Position numbers and translations under genes: made by a program | Notes under the pieces: generated by a model | Told to the model about the DNA's origin: nothing | What the model saw: only the letters and a program-made list of their open reading frames with translations | Databases searched by the model: none | Part shown: positions 1-10,430 of the stretch, piece by piece | Layout: every line of letters starts with the position of its first letter | Position numbering within the stretch: the stretch's first letter is position 1 | Origin: Prorocentrum cordatum | Lineage: Eukaryota > Sar > Dinophyceae > Prorocentrales > Prorocentraceae | DNA length: 42,500 nt | Assembly (NCBI GenBank): GCA_963575745.1 | Contig: CAUYUJ010015753.1 | Span: 110,722-153,221 of the forward strand | Direction: 5' to 3'

Positions 1-34
1 GGAGGGAGGAAGAACAAGGTGTAGAAATAGGTGT

Positions 35-650
35 TGCAGTCCCAGGGGCCTCTTGGGGCGTCTTGGGTGCTTCTGGGAAGCCTCTTGGGGCATCTGGGGG
101 GTTTTTTGGAGCCTCTTGGGGGCATCTTGGGAGCATCTTGGGGTCCTCATGGCGGCCTCTCGGGGCCTCGTGGGCACCTCCCGGGGGGGAGATCGATCAA
201 AGGAGATCGATCAATTAAAGGCCTCTTGAGGCCATCTTGGAGGAGATCGATCAAAGGTAGTAGGGCCTCCCCCGCGAGGCTACAATGTGGCCAACATTTT
301 CGTACACTCAATGATTTCGATCTTCTCGACGAGGCCTCTTGGGGCGTCTTGGGTGCTTCTGGGGAGCCTCTGGGGGCCTCTTGGGGATCTCTTGGGAGCC
401 TCTTGGGGGCATCTTGGTGTCCTCTTGGGGGTCTCTTGGGGGCCTTTACGGGCCTCGTGGACACCTCTCGGGGCCGTCTCGGGGCACCCTTGGGAGCCTC
501 GGGGGCCGTCTTGGAGGATATCGATCAAAGGAAGGGGGCTCCTTGATTCGTGTCCCCCTCCCCTTCCACCAGGAGGCCAAACTATGACCAAACCCGTGAT
601 GTAAGGCCTCTTGGGGCGTCTTGGGTGTCTCGGGGGGGCTTCTTGGAAGT
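35..650 (+). repeat. Degenerate CTTGGGG-type short tandem repeat, copy block 1
   Basis: The stretch is built from loose variants of CCTCTTGGGGGCATCTTGG, roughly 10-11 bases per step and about 33 per higher unit. It is interrupted at about 190-300 by two AGATCGATCAAAGG motifs. The open frames across it translate as LGASWGPLGG-like repeats on + and Pro/Arg-rich repeats on -. That is what the repeat composition predicts, so I do not call a gene. Related blocks occur near 11.6-11.9 kb and 21.4-21.6 kb. Confidence 0.75.
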
Positions 651-659
651 CTCTTTTGA

Positions 660-1400
660 GCCAGTTGGGGGCTTCGCACACAGCAAAGCCACGGCACGCA
701 AGAGCCACTCCTGGGGAACACACACACACAGCTCACGCGGAAGCACGGGGTTGCCAGCGCCACGGCGTGAGCACCGTTCCGTTGGATGGCAATTCCCCGA
801 TAATCAACGTGGCACACGCTGCAGGGGGGAGCGCCACGAGGATGCAAGGCTACGGCCGGCGGCGAGAGCACCGATCCATTGGAGATCGACGGCGCCTGAG
901 AAAAGTAGCAAACCTCGCAGCGTGACCATCATTGTCACGGATGCAAAAGTACTGCCACCACTGCCGCAGCTGCGGCGACAGCATCGTCCCGTTTTGACGG
1001 GGGTTTCGCATGATAATAAAATGCGGCAAGCGCACCAGCCTCAGCACCAGTCATCAAAGGCAGTGAGTACTCTGATTGTTGCAAGAGTACCAGCGGTGGC
1101 ACTACCTTTTCAAAAGCAGCAAAGATCAGGCGATCGCAAACATGGATCAAGGAGGCGCGGAACAGCGACGGGTCCCGCTTCCATGGGAAATCGCGAATTC
1201 CCGCCGCCGAACGAGGCGGCACCGGCCGCATTTTGCGGATGGCACCTCCCCCGATTCATGGAGTTGGCGACCGCGCGCCAGAGTCCGAGCAGGTTCGTAC
1301 CTCCGACGGTCTCATACTGTGTCGATGGGATTGCACAGTGGCGGCAGCAGAGACGACCGACGTCGCAGGTGGTAGTGCAGGTTCTGTGTCCACAAGCCCA
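660..1400. other. Region with no recognised gene
   Basis: This stretch has a short CA run near 720 and mixed GC-rich sequence. Open frames are present on both strands, but none shows a domain I recognise. It may be the 5' untranslated or degraded part of element A. A segment at 1082-1126 resembles 8188-8232 on the far side of element A (see findings). Confidence 0.5.
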
Positions 1401-1405
1401 CTGGC

Positions 1406-2262
1406 TTGCCGTGGATCAACGGGGCTGATAATTTGGGGCGCACCAGGCGCAAGACGTGCAAGGCTGCGGCGTTCAAGGCGAATGTGCAGCAGACGGCGCC
1501 CTCGATCTCTGCGAAGCAGCAGATAGGAGGCGCTGCGAATCAGGCTACGGAGATGGAAGGAATCACTAAGCGGATGGGGGTTACGCACACAGCAGATGCA
1601 GGTTGCCTTCGACATGGAGCGAGAGTCTTGGAAGCGTAGCTCGGCCCAGGCCCAGGCTGCAGTTGTCGAAGAGGAAGGCGGCACCCAGACGGGGGGGGAG
1701 AAGCAGAGGCTCACTGAGATCGACGGCATTCTCGGGTGCACCAATGACGATGTATCGGAGAGTGACAGAAGGAGCGCGCTGGCATCCTGGCGGAGCTGCG
1801 CGGTGCGCAGCCAGTCTCGGTGCAGCTCGATGGCCTCAACGAGAAGCTGGGGCGGGTCAAGGCGCGCGTCGAGAAGGCCGAGGCTGCGGTCGCGGCCAAT
1901 GCGAAGCAGATTGCTGCGCTTCAGGCCGAGATCGCAAGGAAGAGTGCGCAGCTTGACCAGCATCGCAAGGATGTGCTTGGAGGTCGTGCGAGCTGCTGGC
2001 GGCGGCGAGCTGGTCGAGTCCTTGCCCAAGGCGCTCCGCAGCAGGCTCGCCGAGATGGCGGGGAAGAAGGCTCCCACTGCAGAGCCTGAGAGCGAGTTAG
2101 CTGCAGCTGCAGCCCCGCCAGACAACTCCGAGGCCACCAAGCCGCTGGAGGCTGTCGAAGCTTTCGTCCTGGCGGCAGGGCACAAGGTCCCTGGATCTGA
2201 AGACGAAGCGCGACTTCTGGCCCAGCAAATCAGGCAAACTACCAGGGCGTTTTCTCCGTGCC
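1406..2262 (+). pseudogene. Element A: N-terminal (gag-like) region, frame-shifted
   Basis: This is the probable N-terminal part of a LINE-like retroelement, read in pieces. At 1406-1639 one frame gives WINGADNLGRTRRKTC, spaced like a small zinc-finger remnant. At 1820-1975 the same frame register gives a strongly helical coiled coil rich in Ala, Lys and Glu (from LDGLNEKLGRVKARVEK onward), fitting self-association of a retroelement ORF protein. At about 1980-2262 the coding signal moves to another frame (VESLPKALRSRLAEMAGKK). The switching frames indicate decay. The role is inferred from position ahead of the endonuclease and RT; no family match was computed. A - strand frame covering 1256-2185 is taken as a shadow. 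Confidence 0.45.
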
Positions 2263-2529
2263 AATGGCTGTATGTATTTCCAAGTGGGGTTGGCCTTTTT
2301 TTTCCGAGTCGGGACGATGGTGTCTGCTGCGTCTGCAGGTGGCGTCTCGGGCGAGGAGTCGGCGTTGCGTGCTGATGCGGCTCCGCTTGTCCCGAGAGCG
2401 ACGTTGGATGAGAGCGAGGTCGGCCTGTCTGTGCTTCTGGACTGGGGTGCGGACGACGAACTAGAGGCGGTTTTTGGTGCGGGCCTCGCTAATGGCGGTG
2501 CTGCAGAATGATCTTCCCCTGGCGGGCAG

Positions 2530-2870
2530 GGATGTGTCTCCCCTGGGCTGGGGTCAGCAGCATGTCGGATGGCGCCGACGGTTGCCTCCCCAGATGGCTA
2601 GGAACGTCCTGCCCCTGGGCTGGGGGCAGCTGCGAGTCGAGTGGCGTCGTCGGCGATTTCCCTGGACGGCCAGGGATGCGCCTCCCCTGGGCCAGGGACA
2701 ACGGCATGTCGGATGGCGCCGATGGTTACCTCCCCAAATGGCCAGGGACGCATCTCCATTGGGCTGGGGACATCGGCAGGTCGGATGGCGGCGCCGGCTA
2801 CTTCCCCAGATGACCAGGGACGTGTTTCCCTTGGGCTGGGGACATCGGCAGGTCGGAGTGCGCCCTCGTT
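2530..2870 (+). repeat. 72-bp tandem repeat (about 4.5 copies), 24-codon unit
   Basis: The motif CC(C/A)TGGGCTGGGG recurs at 2541, 2613, 2685, 2757 and 2829, exactly 72 bases apart each time. Because 72 is divisible by three, the open frame across the array (2474-3061) repeats a 24-residue unit resembling PLGWGQRHVGWRRRLPPQMA. The array lies inside element A between the N-terminal region and the endonuclease. The copies differ by scattered substitutions with no change in length. Confidence 0.9.
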
Positions 2871-3430
2871 TGGCGTTAGCGCGCAAAGTCCCAGTGTGCC
2901 ATCGCGGCTACCAGGCTCTGTCGCCACGGGCGTCAGGACGCAAAGACCTGGCGTGTCATTGCGGCTACCGGGCAATGAAACGCCGCGCGGGCCAGTGTGT
3001 CCAGATGCTGCTCAGGTACCTGGCGAGGCGATGGAGGAGGTGGCCGTCGCGAGGCCCGTAGGCCCTCTTGGCGCCGCGAGCGCTTTCACTGGGGCTGCCG
3101 TCGGCGCGAGGAGCGGAGAGCACGCCTCTGCTGGCGGGGCAGCGCGGGCAGGATCCGACAGCCACGAGGGGCGGCGTGTTGGCCAGGGGAAGGTAGGGGG
3201 GCAGCTCTCCGAGCACCTCTGGGCCCCCCCCCCCAAGGACGGCGTAGCCGCACGACAGTTCCGCGTGCGATTCGCCAGGCTCCGCCGCTCGCGACAAAAG
3301 GGGTCTCCGACAGCACGAGGCTCACCAGACTGGTACGTGCAGGGGATGCTTCGCCACGGTCAACTCTACATCCTATGGGCCCTTATGCGACTACATGGGC
3401 GGCATGCCTGGGCGCGCCATCGTTGCGGCG
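2871..3430. other. Unassigned linker inside element A
   Basis: This is GC-rich sequence between the 72-bp array and the first recognisable endonuclease residues. Several overlapping open frames exist on both strands. None has a motif I can name, and none stands out as coding. Confidence 0.4.
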
Positions 3431-3439
3431 CAGGAGCGC

Positions 3440-4095
3440 CGCGCCGCGGTGGGCGCGCTGACGGGGCGCAGCCCGCGCTCCGCGACGTTGGCTATCATGG
3501 CATTTGGGCGCCTGCTATCTCCACCAGCAATGGGTCGGGCACGTCCGCGGGGTAGCACTCCTCGCTAAGAACCAGATTTCGCCCGCGAGGCCGCCAGCCA
3601 CAGCATCGCCAATGCTTCAAGAAGGAAGGCCCGTGGGCGCTCGCGCGCATTGGGGGGTGAAGAGAGGCGCCGTGTTCTCCCCAGTCTACCTTCGGTCCAG
3701 TGAGGGCCACAGCGCGGCGAACAATGAGACGCTGAGTACGTTGCTGCAGCGCGCTCATGTGCTCAATTGCCCGTGCTTGGGTTGAGTCGCGTTGGGAGAG
3801 TCCAACATAACGGTCGACGAGATGGTGCAACTGAATCCACGCGCTGGGTGGCGTCGCGACGGCGACAACAGCCGCCGCGCGCTGGCAGGGCGAGAAGGGA
3901 TCGGTTATTGATCACGCGCTGGGGGCTGCCAATTTGGTCACCGAAGTCAGGCAACCCGTCGCGGGTGAGGCAGCGCTCGCCTCGCCACGCAGGCCAGTGC
4001 CTTATCAGCTGCAGGCGGTGGACGCCCCCCATGTTGCGCCGTGCAACTGGAGAGCCAGCCAGCTCCGATCTGGGCGATCTCGCCTGTCGGATGCG
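3440..4095 (+). pseudogene. Element A: AP endonuclease-like domain, broken
   Basis: This is a relic of the apurinic/apyrimidinic endonuclease domain that LINE-type retroelements use to nick target DNA. One frame gives DVGYHGIWAPAISTSNGSG up to a TAG at about 3553. The next frame then continues with GVALLAKNQIS and VFSPVYLRSSEGHSAANNE, the pattern expected for the middle of this domain. An in-frame TGA ends that part at 3783-3785, and the same frame resumes with ITVDEMVQLNPRAGW. Loss of a single base in the G run near 3550 would explain the first break. Catalytic residues cannot all be placed. The assignment rests on motif order and on the RT that follows. Confidence 0.6.
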
Positions 4096-4099
4096 CTAG

Positions 4100-5835
4100 A
4101 CCTCCCAGGGACCGGCAGAGTGTGCTGGACCGCATCGACGCTGCTTTGAACCAGACTGTCCTCCAGGTGGCATGGAATGCTGTGCTGATGGAGGTGGATA
4201 ATGAGTTGCTCGACCGCTGGGGCGTGACCGGCAGAGATCGGGCGAAGCGTTGTGGTCGGTTAGGAGTTATCTGTACCCAGGGGGTGGTTCGCAAGTGGAA
4301 GCCACCGTGCATGGGGCTACATCAGAGCACGCAGGCGCACCCGTGGGGCGCGGCGGCTAAGTGGGCCGAGCACCTGGGCTCCACGCGCTCGCTCATGGTG
4401 GCTAAGATCCAGTGGCTGCAGGCAGCCACCGCGATGTGCACCCTCAGCGACTGCCAGTTTGACGACATCGCAGGTTTGTTTTTGTAGGTGTTGGCGCTCT
4501 TCGGGCGGCTTCCTGGCAATGCTGGAGTTATCAAGGAGCTCCCTGAATTGGTTGGCGCTTTCTTCCGTCGCGGCTTCGAGGTGTTCACGGCGGATGGATT
4601 TCCGGTCGCGATCGAGGCCGTCCTGAAGGAAGCCCAGCACAAGTTTCGGCGATATCAATATGGCTGGAGTGCAAAGTTCAAGGAATGGAGCGCATCAAGC
4701 GTTCATCGGCGGCGATTCGGGGCAAGCCCGAGCAGTTGCCCAGATGGGAGGAGGCGTGGGGCTGCCGTGGCCCTGAGCCGCTCAAGGTATCACAGGACGC
4801 TGAGAGTTGGGAGCGACTACCACCGCTGGCTGGTCCCCAACTGCGCCGCGCCTGCGCCGCGTTCTCGAAGAGCACGGCCGCGGGTCCTTCATGGATTGCC
4901 CCGAGAGCTCTGCATAAGCTGTCCGATGACGGGCTGGACACGCTGGCAGCCCTCTACAATCGTTGCGTGGAGCTTGATGTGGCCCGACGAGCGCATCATC
5001 AACGAGCTGGTACGCCTGCCGAAGGCAGAAGGCGGGAATCGGCTCATCGCGCTGGCGCAAACGCCGGTGCGGCTGTGGGCGAAGGCGAGGTCCCCCATCT
5101 CAACGGCGTGGCTCAGAGGCGCAGACATGCCTGACATTTGGGGCTGCGGAGGCCCAGATAAGTCTTCCAGTCACGCTGCGTTCTCTCATAATCCCGAGTC
5201 GGAAGTGGCCCAGTCGCTTGGAGAGAAGGCGTTAACCTGCGGTTCTCGGTGCGTACAAGTGCTTCGAGTGAGTGAACCCCCGCGCCCTGCTTGCCGAGGG
5301 CCGCGTATGTGGGCGCCCTATGAGATTGCCATGGGTGCTACTGCAGTGTCGCAGGCAGCCGAGAGTGGACAAAGCGTTCGATTCCTGGTCGACGCAGGTT
5401 TCCACGACCTAACGGATATTGGCGGGCTGCTCGCGTTCCACGGTGATGTTGGCGCTGCTGTCCTGCCGCATCACGAGTCGGCTTCGCACCCTGGGCGTGG
5501 CACCGAGGGCAATGGTTGATGACCTAACGTTGCAGTGGAATGGCGTGGGCACGGAAATCATGTTTCAGTTGCGTTTTGCCGTCAAGGCCTTCATCGTCCT
5601 GGCAAGGCAGCTTGGCCTGACCTTGCAGGCGGGCAAGTCCAGGTTAGTGGCGGGCTGCCCGCAGGCCGCGCGCGTGGCGCGCTGGCCTGCTGCCGCCATC
5701 GGTCTGCCCATGAGTTGCACGGCGCTGATCACAGGTGCCACCAGACTCGAGCCAGGATGCATAAGTTGAAGAACCGAGTCGTTCGAGCTAAGGCGTTTCG
5801 AAGGGCCGTTGGCAACAAGGTGTCTGTCATTTGAC
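4100..5835 (+). pseudogene. Element A: reverse transcriptase domain, multiply frame-shifted
   Basis: This is an RNA-directed DNA polymerase relic. The N-terminal linker (AWNAVLMEVDNELLDRWGV, about 4170-4230) is in one frame. The finger region (FSKSTAAGPSWIAPRALHKL, about 4860-4920) is in a second frame. The next conserved block, with LPKAEGGNRLIALAQTPVRL, returns to the first frame at about 4985-5090. The catalytic motif MVDDLTLQWNG lies in a third frame, with the Asp pair at 5518-5523. At least three frame changes separate blocks that should be one polypeptide, so the gene is dead. The VDD box and the LPK..GG..R.IAL block are typical of dinoflagellate LINE-like RTs. Element C at 38.5-40.1 kb appears to belong to the same clade. 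Confidence 0.8.
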
Positions 5836-6260
5836 GGCCTGTGTTGTTGAGTTCGGCCAACCATTGCGCCACGGTGAGCGGGGCTCCAGACAGGGACCTC
5901 AGGACGTCGCGTCGTGCCGCTGGGGCTCTGGCGGGGGCTAAGGAAGGCTCTTCTGGGCCCACTGCGTACCTGATGAATCAGAGAGACCCGTGGTGTCCGA
6001 TTTTCGATGTCATTTATGCCTAGCCATTGCACGCGCGCAGGCCATTTGGGATGCCGCTGTTTCTCTTGGCAGGTTGGAGCGGGTCTGGAGGCTTTGAAGT
6101 ACGACAGGTGCCGGGCCGATTGGGCCCATGCGAGCGGCCCGATGGCGGTGGTCTGGTTGCCCCTTCGGCGTGTCGATTGGGATATGAGATCATCAGTGCT
6201 CCGAGTCGATGACTTAGGCGGGTGCGTTTCCCCTCTCCTGGTGCCCCCTGCGGACGTGCG
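5836..6260 (+). pseudogene. Element A: post-RT (thumb/connection) region
   Basis: Two frame segments continue the RT protein. At about 5841-6023 there is a segment with DRDLRTSRRAAGALAGA and DPWCPIFDV. At about 6130-6225 a second frame gives GPMAVVWLPLRRVDWD followed by RVDDLGG. A GPM..V...L...GWD arrangement is familiar from the region after the RT in this kind of element. The two segments lie in different frames, separated by a stop near 6023, so the region is not translatable as one unit. Confidence 0.55.
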
Positions 6261-6419
6261 GGAGAGGCCCGGGGCAAGCTTCCAGAGGTGGCAAGCTAGG
6301 AGGCCCCTCGATCGCCACGCGGATCTGCCTCTGCACGGGGTGGTCTGGGCGCGGGCCGTGCGGTGCTGTGTGTGCGTATGTGGGTGAGGGGGGGTCCTCT
6401 GCGGCGGTCGAGCATGCCA

Positions 6420-6640
6420 CCCACGCGGGCGCGTTGAGGGCCTTCTGGGTTGGTGGGATTTGGACTCAAGCTCGTAAGGCTGAGCGTGCGTTGTTGCGTT
6501 CTGGTGTGTGTGTGTGCGCGAGTTGTGCAACTTGGAGCCTGGGTCCTGTTCCCACATGCTTTTCGAATCTCCAGGCCTGCGAACTAGTCTAGAAGACGAG
6601 GATCGCGGTGACCTTCCTAAGGGGCTGGCCGAGATCCGTG
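6420..6640 (+). pseudogene. Element A: short Cys/His segment before RNase H
   Basis: One frame reads FWVGGIWTQARKAERALLRS and then runs into a Cys-rich stretch. The neighbouring frame continues with CNLEPGSCSHMLFESPGLR. Together they resemble the C..C....GS..H....CP module found just before the RNase H region in related elements, with a frame change between its halves. The spacing of Cys and His suggests metal binding in the ancestor. This is inference from pattern only. Confidence 0.45.
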
Positions 6641-6765
6641 AATGCACGCGGACCCACGGCCCAGTTGGCCTGGGGCATGCCGGAGCCGAGCATGCAGGCA
6701 TGTGCCTGGCCGTGCCTTTTGACCCCACCAAGCCGCCCCCCCGCCCTTAACCCTCCGACCCTGCT

Positions 6766-7440
6766 TTGGGGCGATTGGAGGTCGGGCTTGGGCCCGGGGG
6801 AACCGCGGCTTCTACTGGCGGCTCAGGGCTCGCGTCGAGCAGCCCGACCCTCAGAAGGTGCGGGCGGTCGGCTGCGCGGCCGTCGGAGGAAGGGGCCCCT
6901 CTCCGCGCTGCCCTTGGAGGCCTGCCTGAGTTCATGCGACCGACCGCTGGGAATGCTGAGCGCTGGGCCGCTTTCAGGGCCAGACAGCTTTGCCCCTCCC
7001 TGGAGCTCATAGTATCGGATCTGGCCTCGCTGGTGGCCGAAGGCGCTGACTGGTCACCTAGCCTCGCGCGGGTCACGGCCAAGCATGCACTTGTCTGGTG
7101 TAGATTTTTTGCGCCGGTCGAGAGACAGCAGGCGCCCCCGCGGCCCTGAGAGCGGGCGCCCTCGCGCCTCGAGCTTGAAGATGCGCCCTTCAACCCGAGA
7201 GCGCCGTCTCTGCGGGCCCTTGGCAACGCGTGGGCAGATTACTTTGCCAAGCCTGGAACCTCTGACGTCGCCGTCTCAGAGGGTCTTGCGGATGCGCACA
7301 AGAGAGCGCTAAAGGAGGCGAAGTCTTTCTCGAAGTTCGCTTCGTGGGCGGTCGCCCACAGAGTGGAATTCGCTAAAGCAGTCGAGTCAGATGCTGCCCC
7401 TCCTCGGTCTTCTAGCCCCCCCCCCCCCCACCTCTGTCCA
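6766..7440 (+). pseudogene. Element A: RNase H-like region
   Basis: A single frame holds two blocks. The first (about 6960-7130) includes LELIVSDLASLVAEGADW, where the Asp of VSD fits an RNase H catalytic position. The second (about 7216-7290) is LGNAWADYFAKPGTSDV, matching the GN..AD..AK signature near the end of RNase H domains. A TGA at 7147-7149 separates them within the same frame. The domain would remove RNA from the RNA:DNA hybrid during reverse transcription. The stop and the surrounding frameshifts make it a pseudogene. The start of the domain is not clear. Confidence 0.65.
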
Positions 7441-7558
7441 AGATGTCAGCGTCACTGGCCTGGACCTTTGTTGGGCACATCCAAGGGTGAGCTCCGCTGC
7501 AGGTCTATTAACACGGTGGCGCGCACGAAGCGCACCTACGAGAATATGTTGAGCACGC

Positions 7559-7882
7559 GTGTCAAGACTTGCGCGCCGTCGGAGCACCAGCGTGCTTCGG
7601 CTGACAGTTCCGTTTTCAGCCAGCCCAGTGTTGGCGATGCGATTGCGTGGGAGGCATTCTTTCTGTCGTCTATTGGCATGGTCGTATCTCCCACGCCATG
7701 GGGCGCGATTGCGTTCAGGGAGGCGGCGCTGCGGTGCGCATTGGGCGGGGGCGGGCAATGCTGCGAATTTGCGAGCATCTTGCAAGGGGGCGCCCAAGTA
7801 TGAGAGGTCCCTGGCGGGGGCGGCCATGCGCGTTCGGAGAATTCTGGCTGGCCGCCACCCTGTCTCCGGTGTGGCCCTTTAA
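7559..7882 (+). pseudogene. Element A: C-terminal Cys/His tail
   Basis: The frame ending at 7882 carries HSFCRLLAWSYLPRHGA, then CGAHWAGAGNAANLRASC, and closes with RVRRILAGRHPVSGVAL. A conserved C-terminal tail with a CG...L...C pattern and an ending like LL.GRHP is what I would expect after RNase H in this LINE type. It is shifted relative to the RNase H frame. I take 7882 as the approximate end of the element's protein-coding part. The 3' untranslated end cannot be defined, since no poly-A or target duplication is visible. Confidence 0.5.
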
Positions 7883-9130
7883 GGTAGAGGATTATGCTGT
7901 TCCTTCTCCTGTCCGCCTTCACTTGGGCGCAGTGCGGGGGTGGCTACGGTGGTGTCCCCCTTTTTTTAAGGGGGGGCACAGCCAGGCTGGTGCCCTGCGC
8001 GGGTGCCACTGGTGATGCCGCACACCGCTGACGTGAGTGCGTCCAGTGCACTAGTGGTCAGAGCTGGCTCGGAGGAGAGCTCTGCCTCGGCGAGCGCTCA
8101 GTTGCCATCTGCTCCGTGGTCGTGACTCGGCCGCGCTTGCAACGGGCGCAAAACATATATCACCAGCCCATGCCTGCATGCCCCCCAAAGAGTGCCAGCG
8201 GTGGTAGTAACTTTTCAGAAGAAGCAGAGAATCTGAGGGAACAGAGCATGCCTGATGCACTGGAAGGCGAATCGGACTCATCGTGTGCGAAGACCCGTGC
8301 AGGGCGCGCGCCGTTCTCTGGAACCAGCACACGACGTCAGGGGAGAAACGAAAGTAGGAGTCAGATTGCGCAGTTCTGCATGAAACTCCTTTTCTTATGC
8401 GTTGTGTTGCCGATCGGCGCGGGCGTTCGCACCCCCCATCACCCCCTTCCGCCCCCCCCCCTATGGAGCAGATCGTGGCTGTTTCCAGCGCCTGTTTCGA
8501 ACAGGTGGAGTCTCCCCCGGAGGACGCAAAGTTGCAAGCAATCGCGCTACGAGGAGCCAGAGCTCCCCCTCACCCCCCTTTCCGCCCAATATCGAAACGC
8601 CGAATAACAAAACGCTCACCAGAACGACATCAGGGGAGAGACGAGAAACGTAGTCAGACTGTGCATAGGTGCGCGGCGCGCTGGGGGTTGGTGGAGGAGA
8701 AGGAGGGGGCCAACGCTAACGGAGGGGGAGAGAAGTTACCCGAAGTCATTATCAATCCTTCTCCCCCCGCCCATCACGCTTGCCTCTGACCACAATTGTC
8801 CGCCTCGTACGACCAGCGCTCCTCCCAGCACGGCCCGCGCACCGTGCACAAAAATTCATCCCGTCAGACGGCGACGGGGACGGCGCGACGCCGACGCAAG
8901 AGGCGGCCACGAAGGACCAGCCAGTGAAATGGGCAGCGGCAGCGACGCCAGCTATGACAGCTATGACGGCGGCGGCGGCGGCGCCGGCGGCGTTGGCGCC
9001 GACCACGACGACTTCCGCATGCCGCGCGCCCGCAGCGGCTCGAGCGGGCGCACCCATCCTGCGGGGGGCGTCGCCCGCGCCGGCCGATCGATCTGGGCCC
9101 CCCGCGTTTTCACGGGGAACGGATAATTGA
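7883..9130. other. Region with no recognised gene; hairpin and short direct repeats
   Basis: At 7952-7979 a C run and a G run separated by T/A form a hairpin. A short segment around 8328-8385 (CGACGTCAGGGGAGAAACG) recurs diverged at about 8617-8670. A small frame at 8929-9126 (MGSGSDASYDSYDGGGGGAG at the start) has Gly/Asp-rich composition. It lacks any domain I recognise and is surrounded by low-complexity GC-rich DNA, so I do not call it a gene. Confidence 0.4.
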
Positions 9131-9140
9131 CATAGAGACT

Positions 9141-9304
9141 TATAAACATCAGCTTTCGGACAGACGCGCGAATTTGTCGCATCTGCGCTGGAGCTACATG
9201 GCGGTGCATCTGGCGCCGCCCCTGGCGCGCTCCGCGCGCCAGGGATGGGGGTCCAGCGCCGATCCAACGAATCAGCGCGGACCTCCGAACGCTCATGTTT
9301 ACGC
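9141..9304. mobile_element. Inverted-repeat element, ATAAACAT family, copy 1
   Basis: The left arm (9141-9194) and the reverse complement of the right arm (9250-9304) align over about 54 bases at roughly three quarters identity. They share TAAACAT at the tip and GCGCTGGA at the inner end. The spacer holds GC-rich dyads (CTGGCGCGCTCCGCGCGCCAG). There is no coding capacity. It behaves like a foldback or MITE-type element. I could not define a target duplication. Confidence 0.7.
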
Positions 9305-9319
9305 CATTATCTGATCCTC

Positions 9320-9735
9320 GAGCTTTTACTGCGGGGGGGCCCTGCGGACGCGGCGCCCAAAGTTCAGGGTCCTCTGGGCCTCCCAAGCGAGGCTGCTGCG
9401 CAGGTGCCCTGAGATCCTTGCGTCGCAACTTTGATGGAGCGGGCGATGCTTTGCGTGGTGTCGGGTCTTGGGACCACGACAGATCGACCTGGCTAGAAGA
9501 TGCGGCAGAAATATTGGGGTTTGGGCTTCGGTCGTGATCTTTTGCGACGTCGCGTTTTGCTTCGCAGCGTCGGATCTCAGGGTCGAGGGTCGAGAGGATC
9601 GAGGGCCGTCATAGAGGCTTTCGTGCCGGATTCCTGGCTGTGCGCTGCCAGGGAGGATGCCGAGAGTGGCCACGGGAACGCTCTTGGGCGATTTTTTGTT
9701 TTCAGCGGTGTCAGGAAGCAAGCGTAGGAAAGCTA
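9320..9735. other. Region with no recognised gene
   Basis: This is mixed GC-rich sequence. A long - strand frame (9326-10255) runs across it, but it also covers two repeat elements and shows no domain, so it is not called as a gene. Confidence 0.5.
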
Positions 9736-9742
9736 GAGACCG

Positions 9743-9850
9743 CATAAACATGTACGCTTCGGAGGTCTGCGCGGATTTCTTGGACCAGGGAAGGGGAGCT
9801 TGGCGCCGATCCAAGACATCCGCGCGGGCCACCGAAAAGGTTCTTCTCGA
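9743..9850. mobile_element. Inverted-repeat element, ATAAACAT family, copy 2
   Basis: The left arm begins ATAAACATGTACGCTTCGG and contains GCGCGGATTTCTTGGA. The right arm, reverse complemented, contains TTCGGTGGCCCGCGCGGAT and TCTTGGATC. The arms are shorter than in the 9141 copy, and the outer part of the right arm is degraded. The shared tip and inner motifs link it to the copies at 9141, 22966 and 32350. Confidence 0.65.
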
Positions 9851-9890
9851 AGAACGGGGGTTCTTATCTGTTTCCACAAGTGCTTGGATA

Positions 9891-10052
9891 CAGTCGGACA
9901 GAGGTATCGGATCGAGGCCGAGTTGGGGCGGGTACCCTAGTGTTCTTCGTGTTTGTTGGATGTTCTCGTGTTCCCCTGGGGGGTGTACCCTTGGCTGTTC
10001 TGCTTGTTTTGTCCGACGGAGGGTCTCATGTTCTTGCAGGTTTACGGGTGTT
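9891..10052 (+). repeat. Interspersed repeat, copy 1 (partner near 37513-37668)
   Basis: This segment shares an ordered series of motifs with 37513-37668: an imperfect GAGGnnG start, GGGT(A/G)CCCT, GGA(T/G)GTTCT(C/T)GTGT, and CCGACGGAGGGTC followed by TG(T/C)TCTTG. The copies are clearly diverged. No inverted termini or target duplication were found, so the element type is unknown. Confidence 0.5.
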
Positions 10053-10430
10053 CGCCTTGCGTCGTCGAATTCTTCGGCGTCTGAGCGTCCCTTTCTCTTC
10101 TCGGCCGCCCCCCCCCTCTCTTTGCCCGCCGGCCCATTCGCCAGTTCGTGCCCCTCTTCAGCTTCTCGCTCAGGAGCGGATTTCGCCGCCTCGCCGCCGA
10201 CGAAAAAGGGCACCTCGCGACAGTAGATGGACAATCTGTTCGAACCCTTAAACATTCGAGGCAGATTCTAAATCACCCCCGCGCCCCCGACACCAATGTT
10301 GATCTCCGTAAAGGCGGTGCTTTGGGGGTTTCACTACTTCTGTCCACTCACGCCCCCCACGTCGCCACGCCATCGATATTGATTTCGGGGGGTCTGGAGG
10401 GCATCTTGGGCCACAGAGTTCGAACATAAT

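Noticed and set aside
1256-2185. 309-codon - strand open frame
   Set aside because: Antisense shadow of the coiled-coil and N-terminal region of element A. The + strand reading has clearer helical protein character.
6455-6475. GATTTGGACTCAAG as a relic dinoflagellate spliced leader
   Set aside because: Only partial similarity to the spliced-leader end, and it lies within the RT-family reading frame (GGIWTQAR), not at a transcript 5' end.
8929-9126. 65-codon Gly/Asp-rich + strand frame
   Set aside because: Low-complexity composition, no domain, and no supporting context. Noted only in the region description.
9326-10255. 309-codon - strand open frame
   Set aside because: It crosses two inverted-repeat elements and the 9.9-kb repeat, has no recognisable domain, and competes with long frames on the other strand.
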